The notes under the pieces: model-generated
What the model was told of the DNA's origin: nothing
The model's database searches: none
Seen by the model: only the letters and a program-made list of their open reading frames with translations
Position numbers and translations under genes: made by a program
NCBI GenBank assembly: GCA_000310025.1
Contig: FN647857.1
Coordinates: 83,769 to 104,959, forward strand
DNA: 21,191 bases
Direction of reading: 5' to 3'
From: Ectocarpus siliculosus
Lineage: Eukaryota > Sar > Phaeophyceae > Ectocarpales > Ectocarpaceae
Shown here: positions 11,001 through 16,456 of the stretch, piece by piece
Layout of the letters: every line of letters begins with the position of its first letter
Numbering within the stretch: position 1 is the stretch's first letter

Positions 11001-13334
11001 ACCCCAGTTTTTCGCCAAATGCGTTTTATGGCCCGTAACAGCAGTGCTGAACAGGACGCGCACTGGAACACACGCAAGCTTATTGTACAGCGGAGCTTGT
11101 TGAAAGGTGAAGACAGCAGCAGTAGCACACAGGTGGTTGAATGCTTAACAGAGACAAACAATGCGATACAGCATTGGTCCCTGAATACATCGCGTGTGGA
11201 GAGAGTGGTTTGATGCTAACAGAGACGAACAACGCATTATAATTTTGGTCTCTGTACTGTATGTATCGCGCGTGTGGGGAGATGTGAAGAAAACTTAATA
11301 GTTCGAGGGCGCGTGTAAGAAACGCCAACTTGGGGGTCGAGGCTCTCAGTTTCTAATTTCGTCAATTACCGTCGAGCATAGGGCACTATATAGCGCTTTT
11401 AGTGTAGGATCCACGGCTGAGGTGGGTTTTGTTTCTTAGGCGACTTTTCATTTCCATCGCCACCATCTGAGCCTCAGTTCTCGAAACGGTTTGTCTCCTA
11501 AATCGCGGGCGCGTAACTGTACTGGTGGGGCAAGAAATGGTCACCTCTCCATGGCGGTGAGCTCGTTCGCGTTAGCGCGGTCCTTGTCGTCGTAGTCCTC
11601 TTCGGCGTCATCGTCCACCTCCGCCATCTCATCGTAGAACCTGCGACAACAAACGATACAAACGGTACAAGGTGTTGGGACGAAAGCAAGCAAGCAGGAT
11701 GAGGATCAGGGATTAGCGGGGACGGGCAGCGCGAGGAGAGGCAAGGCGCATGGCTAATGGTGGCTTTGTGTGTTGTGTAATTTTCTTCTTGTCGGGAAAT
11801 CGATTCTTTGGTACACGTATAATAGTAGGAATGCTTTTGACGGTCTAGGTTCTGCATCAGTCAGTCTGCCCCCCCCCCAACCCAGCCTCGGACACAACGA
11901 CAAGAAGAACGGCAGTCGTTTACGAATCAACAAAAAAACATGTTGGATGGCTTCTCCTGATGCAGCCACGGTCGCGGTCCCGGTTTAGCGGTCCATACAT
12001 GTATAGTGTCAAAAAATGCTACATTGAGGGCATCACCGCTGAATCGGATTGGTAGTTACAATGTTTGCGTCCGCACAGCGGAAAGACTTCACATTCTGTT
12101 TCTTCGTGCATGTGCATCAAAACGGAAAGAAACAACCGCATGTAAAGTGCAAAATTTTGAACGGTGGCCGCACACACAATCATCGTCGCTCCCGTCGCAC
12201 GCCTGCTGTCCCTCTGTGGTGCACGCGTAGCTGCACCACAAACGATTCACGCTGGTGTGCGTCGGGATTCATTCGTGGACTACTGAGAGGTATTGAGTCG
12301 CACCACGCGGCTCATTACCCCCCCATATCTAGTAGTATAAACAGTTTGACTACCGAGGCGCAGCCGTGCAACGGGATTTTGGAACCGCTATTCGGGGCAT
12401 CCCGCTAAGCAGGGAAGGACCCGCTAAACCGGGACCACGACTGCTCTACTAACATGGTGCAGACCGGCCGTGGCCGTCAGAGGCCCACAAGGACCTCGCC
12501 GGTGCACACATGGTTTGACCTAAAAAAAAACCGCTCCGCTGTTTCTAAAAGCTCTACACACCATCAAGCACGCATGGAACCGAATTGTTGCAACGACCAA
12601 CCCACAAAGAGCAGACGATGCGGGAAGGTGCTGCAGTGTGCAACACGAAAGTGAGCCCTCGAGGTTTACGAGAGGACGTGCGGTGACATGGTGGAACCAG
12701 CTTTTGTAGTAGCTCTGCACCGCGCTCCAGGCCAGAGTGTACGAAGCAAACACACACGAGATGTAAACCGTGCACGCACACACAACAGAGTGTCACGACC
12801 TCGCCCTAGGGTTTGGTTGGTCGTACGCGTAAGGCACCGCTGCTGTACAGCCGTGAGCAACGGAATGATGACTCTCGACGCAAAGATGCCTCTCGACAAA
12901 CGTGGACCGGACGCGGCGCAACCTACAGGGTTCAAAATACAAAATACAGCCAAAGGCAGTAGTTTTCACAGCCAATAAAATAGCGCTGTCGTTTTCCAAC
13001 GCCTCTTGCACGTACGTACAAGCAGCAGTAGATGCAGGGCTCGTGCAATGACACACACACACCTTGACATGTCTCCCCTCCGCGACTTCTTCTTGGCCGC
13101 CGGCGGAGCCTCCCTGGCCCGCTTCTTGCCCCTGCTGCTGCTGCTCGCCCTCCTGCTCCGACCACCGCCATCATCAGAATCTTCCTCGGACGAAGGCTCG
13201 GCCTCCTCTTCCTCCTCCTCCTCCTCCTCTTCCTCCTCCTCCTCCTCTTCTTCCTCCTCCTCCTCCTCCTCTACGTCTTGCCCTTGGGGTTCGCCCTCAG
13301 AGTCGCTGTCGCGCAATCCGTCGTCGTCCGACAT
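728..13334 (-). CDS. SPT5: Transcription elongation factor SPT5 (DSIF large subunit), 13 exons, 3' part outside window
   Basis: Spt5 is the NusG-family factor that binds Spt4 and clamps RNA polymerase II to support processive transcription in the nucleus. Thirteen minus-strand exons join in phase into 1872 nt (624 codons). In order they encode an acidic N-terminus with 23 consecutive Glu (about residues 22-44), basic NLS-like clusters (68-74 and 81-86), a second acidic block (92-110), a helical stretch, an Asp/Glu then poly-Gly region (170-205), an NGN domain (about 247-335, core DKSLFVVECKTGKE), KOW1 (about 347-385, FIRLKRKPYTDDLAKVVE then FIPRIDL), KOW2 (519-541, FSKGDTVVVVKGDLTDLMG) and KOW3 (577 onward, KYIKVGGHVRIIDGR then GETGTI). 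The order matches eukaryotic Spt5. The start ATG at 13334 opens the acidic region. KOW4, KOW5 and the C-terminal repeats are absent because the window ends. Identity is secure; individual splice sites were placed by eye. Confidence 0.95.
828..1260 (-). other. SPT5: SPT5 intron 12
   Basis: It contains a degenerate CCA/CAC-rich tract (about 1104-1245). No exon or RNA gene seen. Confidence 0.6.
1261..1400 (-). CDS. SPT5: SPT5 exon 12: linker and start of KOW3
   Basis: The acceptor is GCCGTCAG|ACG and the donor GGCAG|GTAACA (phase 2). It encodes a linker and then ELKPDQLEKYIKVGGHVRII with DGR. L-x-K-Y-(F/I)-K-x-G-(D/G)-H-V-(K/R)-(V/I)-I-x-G-R is the KOW3 hallmark of Spt5. Confidence 0.94.
1401..1864 (-). 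other. SPT5: SPT5 intron 11
   Basis: An (AC)n run at 1413-1429 sits 12 nt upstream of the acceptor, reading as (GT)n on the gene strand. Nothing else recognised. Confidence 0.6.
1865..1951 (-). CDS. SPT5: SPT5 exon 11: KOW2
   Basis: The acceptor is GTGCTCAG|GCG and the donor AGGCAG|GTACTT, both phase 0. It encodes 29 residues, APLFSKGDTVVVVKGDLTDL then MGRVLRVRQ. The F-x-x-G-D-x-V-x-V-x-x-G-(E/D)-L-x-x-L-x-G-x-V pattern is KOW2 of Spt5. A weaker donor nine bases earlier (AGG|GTTAGG) would shorten it by three residues. Confidence 0.93.
1952..2966 (-). other. SPT5: SPT5 intron 10
   Basis: It contains (CCAG)n at 2073-2105, (GT)n at 2199-2216 and (AAC)n at 2921-2952. The last lies 13 nt past the exon 10 donor. 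No coding exon seen. Confidence 0.6.
2921..2952. repeat. (AAC)n microsatellite near SPT5 exon 10 donor
   Basis: About ten AAC units, GTT on the gene strand, beginning about 13 nt after the splice donor. Confidence 0.9.
2967..3072 (-). CDS. SPT5: SPT5 exon 10: acidic linker before KOW2
   Basis: The acceptor is GGTTCCAG|C and the donor AGCGAC|GTGAGC. It encodes DGDDSDDERNRDAEDKDTEI then MEDLAMAQAMEPTSD. Phase 2 in and phase 0 out fit both neighbours. Sequence here is variable among Spt5 proteins, so support is positional: correct splice signals, open frame and the right place between the PTLEE motif and KOW2. Confidence 0.85.
3073..3910 (-). other. SPT5: SPT5 intron 9
   Basis: Over a third of it is the 47-bp minisatellite. 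The remainder (3462-3910) shows no recognised feature. Confidence 0.6.
3136..3461. repeat. 47-bp minisatellite, seven tandem copies, in SPT5 intron 9
   Basis: Units begin with CTGCAGCTAAAAACATTCGT at 3136, 3183, 3230, 3277, 3324, 3371 and 3418 (exact 47-bp spacing). Copies differ by single substitutions (CAGCAG/CAACAG, GCCTCAA/GCCTTAA, one AAA to CAA). The last has two extra G. The array ends 64 bp upstream of the intron's exon 10 acceptor. Confidence 0.97.
3911..4005 (-). CDS. SPT5: SPT5 exon 9: segment leading to KOW2
   Basis: The acceptor is CGGCTAG|GTT and the donor ACCCGGG|GTAAGA (phase 2). It encodes VNVSTWLRADRVNPTLEEIQ then RFKSRREKRDPG. It aligns with the Spt5 block containing V-x-P-T-L-x-E-(L/I)-x-(K/R)-F. 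The acceptor lies directly beside a (CTG)14 tract on the gene strand. Confidence 0.92.
4017..4058. repeat. (CAG)14 trinucleotide tract at an SPT5 splice acceptor
   Basis: Fourteen uninterrupted CAG on the plus strand are (CTG)14 on the SPT5 strand, with only 10 nt between the tract and the intron 8 AG (4007-4006). It occupies the usual polypyrimidine-tract position. Confidence 0.95.
4163..4271. repeat. (GA)n microsatellite in SPT5 intron 8
   Basis: Interrupted AG repeats are followed by about 35 uninterrupted AG units (4201-4270), reading CT on the gene strand. Confidence 0.97.
4573..4872. repeat. Diverged tandem repeat, four copies, in SPT5 intron 8
   Basis: Copies start near 4576, 4646, 4730 and 4785. 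Each begins with G/ATYGTCAC, then a TCACTC-rich stretch, then CCGATTCTG(A/G)AAACA or a variant, and most end in CTTTTGRTR or similar. Unit length varies from about 55 to 88 bp. Confidence 0.65.
5183..5296 (-). CDS. SPT5: SPT5 exon 8: inter-KOW1/KOW2 segment
   Basis: It encodes 38 residues, including FQGHGDHMDYFQNNFFLNGF then VVKE, aligning with the F-x-x-x-x-(Y/F)-x-x-G-F-L-x-K block of Spt5. The donor AAAGAG|GTAAGT is a perfect consensus. The acceptor AATGATCAG|ATC lacks a clear polypyrimidine tract but keeps phase 0 and joins NPEE to IKQA, so it is the best candidate. Confidence 0.88.
5297..6160 (-). other. SPT5: SPT5 intron 7
   Basis: No exon, RNA gene or clear repeat seen. Open frames here have no recognisable motif. 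Confidence 0.5.
6161..6295 (-). CDS. SPT5: SPT5 exon 7: KOW1 end and downstream linker
   Basis: The acceptor is CGTAACAG|GTC and the donor GAAGAG|GTGAGT. The 45 residues read VLAGGERAVVQFIPRIDL, then a linker ending RPPQRFFNPEE. The (L/V)-x-(L/F)-I-P-R-I-D-(Y/L) and R-x-F-N-P-E-E signatures are typical of Spt5. Confidence 0.95.
6296..7005 (-). other. SPT5: SPT5 intron 6
   Basis: It contains three weakly similar segments near 6383, 6441 and 6600. These share AAGAGAG followed by GTGG(C/T)TTCGT, and two also share CACAT(T/C)TCCGTC or a variant. Confidence 0.45.
7006..7158 (-). CDS. SPT5: SPT5 exon 6: end of NGN and start of KOW1
   Basis: The acceptor is a T15 tract followed by GTAG|ATT and the donor GTGGAG|GTGAGC, both phase 0. 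The 51 residues include VPIPDMTAVLSV (NGN C-terminus, cf. VPIKEMTDVLKV in animal Spt5) and WVRLK-type FIRLKRKPYTDDLAKVVE (KOW1). Confidence 0.95.
7396..7442 (+). repeat. Dispersed short element, copy 2 (5'-truncated)
   Basis: It reads TATTTTCAT, then CCGTCAGCCGGTTAACGCAG and TCCATGC, followed by CA-rich sequence. It is the most diverged of the four copies. Confidence 0.55.
7489..7577 (+). repeat. Dispersed short element, copy 3
   Basis: It has the core TTGGTCAGCCGGTTAGCGC and GTCGATGC, followed by an A10 run and (AT)n. The similarity to copy 1 extends upstream through TTCGACCGGACTAATGACTG. Confidence 0.7.
7735..8026. repeat. Approximately 290-bp (AAC/GAC)n tract in SPT5 intron 5
   Basis: Almost entirely AAC units with scattered GAC, AGC and ATC variants. 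On the gene strand it is (GTT)n, starting about 20 nt after the exon 5 donor. Confidence 0.98.
8049..8207 (-). CDS. SPT5: SPT5 exon 5: remainder of NGN domain core
   Basis: The acceptor is CGGTACAG|CTG and the donor AGGGGG|GTGCGT. The 53 residues include LCLSVMNKALAF, TSAVVPAGTKGFLYLEA and AVKAAINGLRG. These match the NGN pattern of L-M-x-K followed by strands with G-Y/F-(I/L)-Y-(V/L)-E-A and the helix V-x-x-A-I-x-G-L-x-G. A long (AAC/GAC)n tract begins about 20 nt past the donor. Confidence 0.94.
8208..9234 (-). other. SPT5: SPT5 intron 4
   Basis: It contains purine-rich plus-strand stretches (8290-8370, 8690-8720) and several A runs. No exon or RNA gene recognised. Confidence 0.5.
9235..9315 (-). 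CDS. SPT5: SPT5 exon 4: start of NGN domain
   Basis: The acceptor is GCGCCCACAG|GTG and the donor ACGTCG|GTGAGG, both phase 0. It encodes 27 residues, VAQQALLPGISDKSLFVVEC then KTGKETS. The Q-A-L-L-P, D-x-x-L-(W/F)-V-V and C-x-x-G-K-E pattern is the first strand and helix start of the Spt5 NGN domain. Confidence 0.92.
9316..9707 (-). other. SPT5: SPT5 intron 3
   Basis: It contains a short imperfect CAG/AGC-rich patch (9358-9392). No exon recognised. Confidence 0.5.
9708..10041 (-). CDS. SPT5: SPT5 exon 3: helical region, acidic run and poly-Gly
   Basis: The acceptor is AACAACAG|A and the donor CCAGAG|GTTGGT. It encodes residues 123-234: DMHERIARRQEQSKAFMEQ, then MRRLGVRLPESRNDL, a DDEDDDDEDDD run, and about 16 consecutive Gly encoded by GGC/GGG codons, then an acidic tail YSDDDIGDG. 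The first half fits the linker between the acidic region and the NGN domain. The poly-Gly insert is not a general Spt5 feature. The donor was chosen because it is phase 0 and joins DPE to VAQQALLP; a longer reading to the stop near 9620 is less likely. Confidence 0.82.
10042..11544 (-). other. SPT5: SPT5 intron 2 (about 1.5 kb)
   Basis: It carries a diverged tandem repeat at 11132-11281 with a distant relative near 10150-10205. A (C)n(A)n junction occurs at 10765-10788. No exon seen. Confidence 0.5.
11132..11281. repeat. Diverged two-copy tandem repeat in SPT5 intron 2
   Basis: Both copies run GTGGTT(T)GATGCT(T)AACAGAGAC, GAACAA(C/T)GC, TTGGTC(T/C)CTG and ATCGCG(C)GTGTGG in order, about 73-76 bp apart. 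A shorter relative near 10150 has GTTGAATGTTGAACAGAGAC. Confidence 0.6.
11545..11640 (-). CDS. SPT5: SPT5 exon 2: acidic segment
   Basis: The acceptor is TTGTCGCAG|GTT and the donor GAGAG|GTGACC. It encodes residues 91-122, with the motif RFYDEMAEVDDDAEEDYDD. This resembles the F-D-E-A-(E/D)-V-D-D block that precedes the NGN domain in Spt5 proteins. Phase 2 in and phase 2 out, compatible with both neighbours. Confidence 0.9.
11641..13062 (-). other. SPT5: SPT5 intron 1 (about 1.4 kb)
   Basis: No exon or RNA gene recognised. A small repeat of CCCGCTAA occurs at about 12400-12435. Confidence 0.5.
13063..13334 (-). CDS. SPT5: SPT5 exon 1: acidic N-terminus, poly-Glu and NLS-like cluster
   Basis: It starts MSDDDGLRDSDSEGEPQGQD, followed by 23 Glu encoded by a near-pure GAG/GAA run (a TCC-rich tract on the plus strand). 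An AEPSSEEDSDD block and the basic clusters RGKKRAR and KKKSRR come next. The donor is AAG|GTGTGTGTGT at 13062, leaving phase 2. Acidic N-termini with low complexity are normal for Spt5. The trinucleotide run makes Glu number likely to vary between strains. Confidence 0.9.
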
Positions 13335-14943
13335 AGTCTCTCGCTGCGAGGCGCGGCTCTGGACACCTTCTGCGGGAAAAGAAAACAAAGCAACGAACTC
13401 AAATCGCTCACTGGTGCAACAAAGTGGTGGGCCCGGCAGCAACCCCGAGCTTCCGGCAGGCAGTGCTCTCCGATGACAACGAGATACTGCTACCTACCGC
13501 CAATGAGTAACCCCGCGCCCCTCCCATACTAGAAGAGTGGCCTCTCGTTGCTTGTCTCTCCCCGTCAAAAACCACCTTGATTTTGTATATTTTTACCTGC
13601 TCCTGCTGCAGCTCACGAGGCTTACCTTACCGCGATTGACGCCTACAGATCCAGCCTCCCGCCTTCCACCACGTGCGAGACACAGGCCCTGACAGACGGA
13701 GCAGTGATCGACATCACGATCGCAAGGGGGTTCGCGAAGAGAAAGGAGGAGGCCCCCATACACCCTTGTTTTGTTTTCTATCGCTGCGGAGCTCCCGGCG
13801 GTGGTGCGGTGATGTGCACGCAATGTGCAGTGCAGTGCATCGTGATGGCTTCTATCAACACGCTCGCGAGAGTAGCTACGGTGTCGGTGGCGAGGTGAGG
13901 AAGAGCTTGGTCCCCTCGTGAAATTTCGTTTTTGCCTTTCAATCCGCACAAAGGTTCATTGCATTTTCCGCCCCGTCTCCAGCGGTTGTATGTATTACAG
14001 CAGTAGACCACCGTACTCCTGTTGCTGCCTGTCGCACAGCTCGCACAGCTTGTGTGTTCCATGGGTTCCAAGAGGTCTCACACCTCCAACTGATATCCCC
14101 AAGGACTGGTGAGTTATTCACGTTGTTTTCATAAATTGAGCAATACTTGGCCGCTTTTATTTGCTTCGCGTTGAAAGGGTTGTCCAACGTGCAAGAGGTG
14201 TGATGAACAACACAGCAGCAGTTGTATTTTGTTGCCCCGGTTCTCCTAAGGTTAGACCGCTGCTGTCACTCCCTCGAGAGCCAGCAGAGCAGGGTGATGC
14301 CGGCCAGCTCCCACCTGAGATAGCGCATGTCGCAATCTCCGCGAAAATGTAGTTGCAGGTGTTTAGCACATCCGTTGACACCGCAGAGAGAAATCGAAGA
14401 GCAAATCGTTCTCAGCCCAGCGCAAGTCCCGTCCGTGTTGATTATTTAGAAGTACCACATGTTCCGTGTTGCGAACGAGGAGGATGGTGCCGTACTGCTG
14501 TTACCGTGTATATACATGTAGCACCGGTGTGCAAGCCTGCGGCGAGTTCAGCAACTCTCGTATGATGCTGCTGTTACCATGTACTCGTATATACATGTAG
14601 CACCGGTGTGCAAGCCTGCCGCGAGTTCAGCAACTCTTGTTTGTTCGAAGTAGGTTTACCATGACGGAAGGAGCAAGCACGTGTACTGATCGCCGACACA
14701 AAATGGAAGTGAACCGCTCAAGCATGTCCGCCGTGGAACTTTCAGCCAACTCAACGACAACGCCGCTTTACCTTGTGCGACTATCGACACCGTCTACCAC
14801 ACAAGATAACAAGGCCACAAAATTACGCACTACGTCGCGGTTGTATTTTTGTAACCCACCATGAGAGCCCTGGATTTTACCATCACTTAAATAGCACTAT
14901 GTAGGATGACAGAAGATAACACCCACCGACGTGCCGCCGAGTG
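13335..14943. promoter_or_regulatory. Shared upstream region between divergent SPT5 and the small mitochondrial-type gene
   Basis: The two start codons point away from each other across 1.6 kb. It must hold both promoters and 5' UTRs, unless either gene has distant upstream exons. No TATA box or other defined element could be assigned. A TTTTCCCGCAG just 5' of the SPT5 start (about 13370-13380) could be a 5'-UTR splice acceptor. Confidence 0.4.
14495..14640. repeat. Two-copy tandem repeat, about 70 bp, upstream of small mitochondrial-type gene
   Basis: Both copies contain TGCTGTTACC, GTATATACATGTAGCACCGG, TGTGCAAGCCTGC and GCGAGTTCAGCAACTC. The second has an extra ACTCGT-like insertion. Confidence 0.85.
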
Positions 14944-15312
14944 ATGAGTTTTTTCACGCGCAAGATAAAAGTGTCACTGGCGGGGTGTGTTATCCTGCGT
15001 GATATTCGGCGGCACTTTAATACCAATCCCTGCCGTTGGCCGTTGTTGTCCCATCGTGTTCATCGCAGGGCGCCGGCGACGTCCCGAAGGATCGCTACTG
15101 CCTCCGCGGCGCCGGCACGGCGCTTCCTGTCAACAACAACAAGCGAGGCCGCCGCCGCCTCTGAGAAGCCTTCCCCGCCGTCGCCTCCGCCGCCACAGCC
15201 CACGCCATCGCCGGAGACCAGCAGCGGGGGCTCGTCTTTCCTGCAGCGAGTCGCGGCATTTTTGACCGGGGCTGGGGTGGGTTGCGGGGTCGGTTACTAC
15301 CACCTGTCAACG
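14944..15312 (+). CDS. Exon 1 of small mitochondrial-type protein
   Basis: It encodes residues 1-123: presequence, Pro-rich linker and Gly-zipper membrane segment ending YYHLST. It is phase 0 at the GTGAGA donor at 15313. Confidence 0.75.
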
Positions 15313-16456
15313 GTGAGAAGGATGGACCGGCCCGTATACCGTTTGGGCCCGCACTGCTAGTTTTTGGCCGGCCCATACACCGTTGGCGCCCGCACTGCTA
15401 GTTTTGGCCGGCCCATATACCATTAGCGCCCCTGCACTGCTAGTTTCGAGTCTGGGCTTCTTAGTGCCTGGGGCTATGCCGCAAAATGGCCGCTGGGGGT
15501 TCTTCTCCGAGATCGCAAACGATGCTCAAGTTCTTAGATTATTTAGCGTTTTTCTCAACTTCTTGACTACCAAGTTCTTAAGCGCCGGCGCTAAACCGCG
15601 TATGCGTACGACCTGTTGGGAAAATGCGTCGCCGGGATTCGAGCCGCCGTTCTCCCCCACTGATGTTTCTTGTTGTTCTCCTGTGGTTCCCGACCTGCTC
15701 GTTGTAACGCTCGCGAAAACCAGCCGTGTTGTGTAGTGTTTGCGTTCGGCACCGTCTACAGGTCAGATGCTGCTTCCGCTCCGTGCATGCCGTACATGCT
15801 TGACCGTTTATGTCACACACCCCCCCCGTTGTGTTAAAATGGTCAAGCATCCTCGAGGCAGTTACACAGTGCTTACAACTGTCTCTGGAAGTGAAAGCAC
15901 CAGAAAATAAATTAAGTCATACGTAGCTGTCATCCGTCCGCAAGGAAGTAAGCACAAGATGCCGAACACCCTTAGCAGGATGCAGCTCACCCTTCATGTG
16001 ACTCGCCAAATACCTCACGGCGCTTCGCGCTTGGTGATGTGAGAGCCTGGTCCGGTGAGAACCCGGCGTGCTCCGTCCCGGCTTTGTAGGGATGCGAGGT
16101 CAATGGTCAAACGACTACGGCATGCACGACTATGAGTACACCCCCCCCCCCCCGCGCGCGCGCGTCATGCCCGCTGAAGCGGCTTGCTTTTCGTGCATTT
16201 TCTCCGATTCCCAAGTTCTCTTGTTGCGACCACCCGGTGTTCCCTCGCTGAAAAACGTTTCGACATCCGGTCTCTTTCGTCCAATAAAGCGTGGCACGCA
16301 CACCGTAAACGTCGCTTACATTTATTTTTCCTTCTTTGTTTTTCTCTCTTTTTTTTTTTTCAGGAGATTAAGGGTTCCACGGCAGCGTTGGAGGCGGCAA
16401 TTGCCAAAAACCACAGCAATTTCAGCGATAGACTCGACAAGCTCGAGGGGAAGTAA
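14944..16456 (+). CDS. Small mitochondrial-type single-pass membrane protein with Gly zipper and coiled coil (two exons)
   Basis: Exons 14944-15312 and 16364-16456 join in phase 0 to give 153 residues. The first about 70 residues are rich in Arg, Ser and Ala with almost no acidic residues, and include RRFLSTTTS, a typical mitochondrial presequence cleavage context. A Pro/Ser linker (about 77-98) follows. A hydrophobic segment (about 103-121) carries five alternating glycines (109, 111, 113, 115, 117) in GAGVGCGVG. The last 30 residues form a short amphipathic helix (EIKGSTAALEAAIAKNHSNF and SDRLDKLEGK). The donor ACG|GTGAGA and the T-rich acceptor CAG|GAG are strong. I do not recognise the family. 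The Gly pattern recalls MICOS subunit Mic10, but Mic10 has two membrane segments. The start is the first in-frame ATG; expression is not shown by the sequence. Confidence 0.75.
15313..16363 (+). other. Intron of small mitochondrial-type gene
   Basis: GT at 15313 and AG at 16362-16363 after a T-rich tract. It contains a three-copy 41-bp repeat at its 5' end, a minus-strand Cys-rich open frame (about 15578-15900) and a C10 plus (CG)n patch at 16141-16163. Confidence 0.7.
15325..15446. repeat. Three-copy tandem repeat, about 41 bp, just after a splice donor
   Basis: Units begin with G(A/G)CCGGCCC at 15325, 15366 and 15406, and each ends GCACTGCTAGTTT. Between them lies ATACACCGTTGGCGCC or variants. 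Confidence 0.9.
16364..16456 (+). CDS. Exon 2 of small mitochondrial-type protein
   Basis: The acceptor is preceded by a long T/C tract and CAG. It encodes residues 124-153 as a charged helix with Ala/Leu heptad-like spacing, and stops at TAA 16454-16456. Confidence 0.78.
   Translation, partial: EIKGSTAALEAAIAKNHSNFSDRLDKLEGK

Noticed and set aside
13006-13476. Plus-strand Ser-rich frame opposite SPT5 exon 1
   Set aside because: It is the antisense of the poly-Glu run.
13593-13949. 118-codon minus-strand open frame upstream of SPT5
   Set aside because: No domain or splice link to SPT5 seen. It could be 5' UTR or noise.
15625-15655. Possible tRNA T-arm on the minus strand (GGCTCGAATCCCGG)
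   Set aside because: I could not build acceptor, D or anticodon arms around it. It may be chance or a decayed tRNA-derived repeat.
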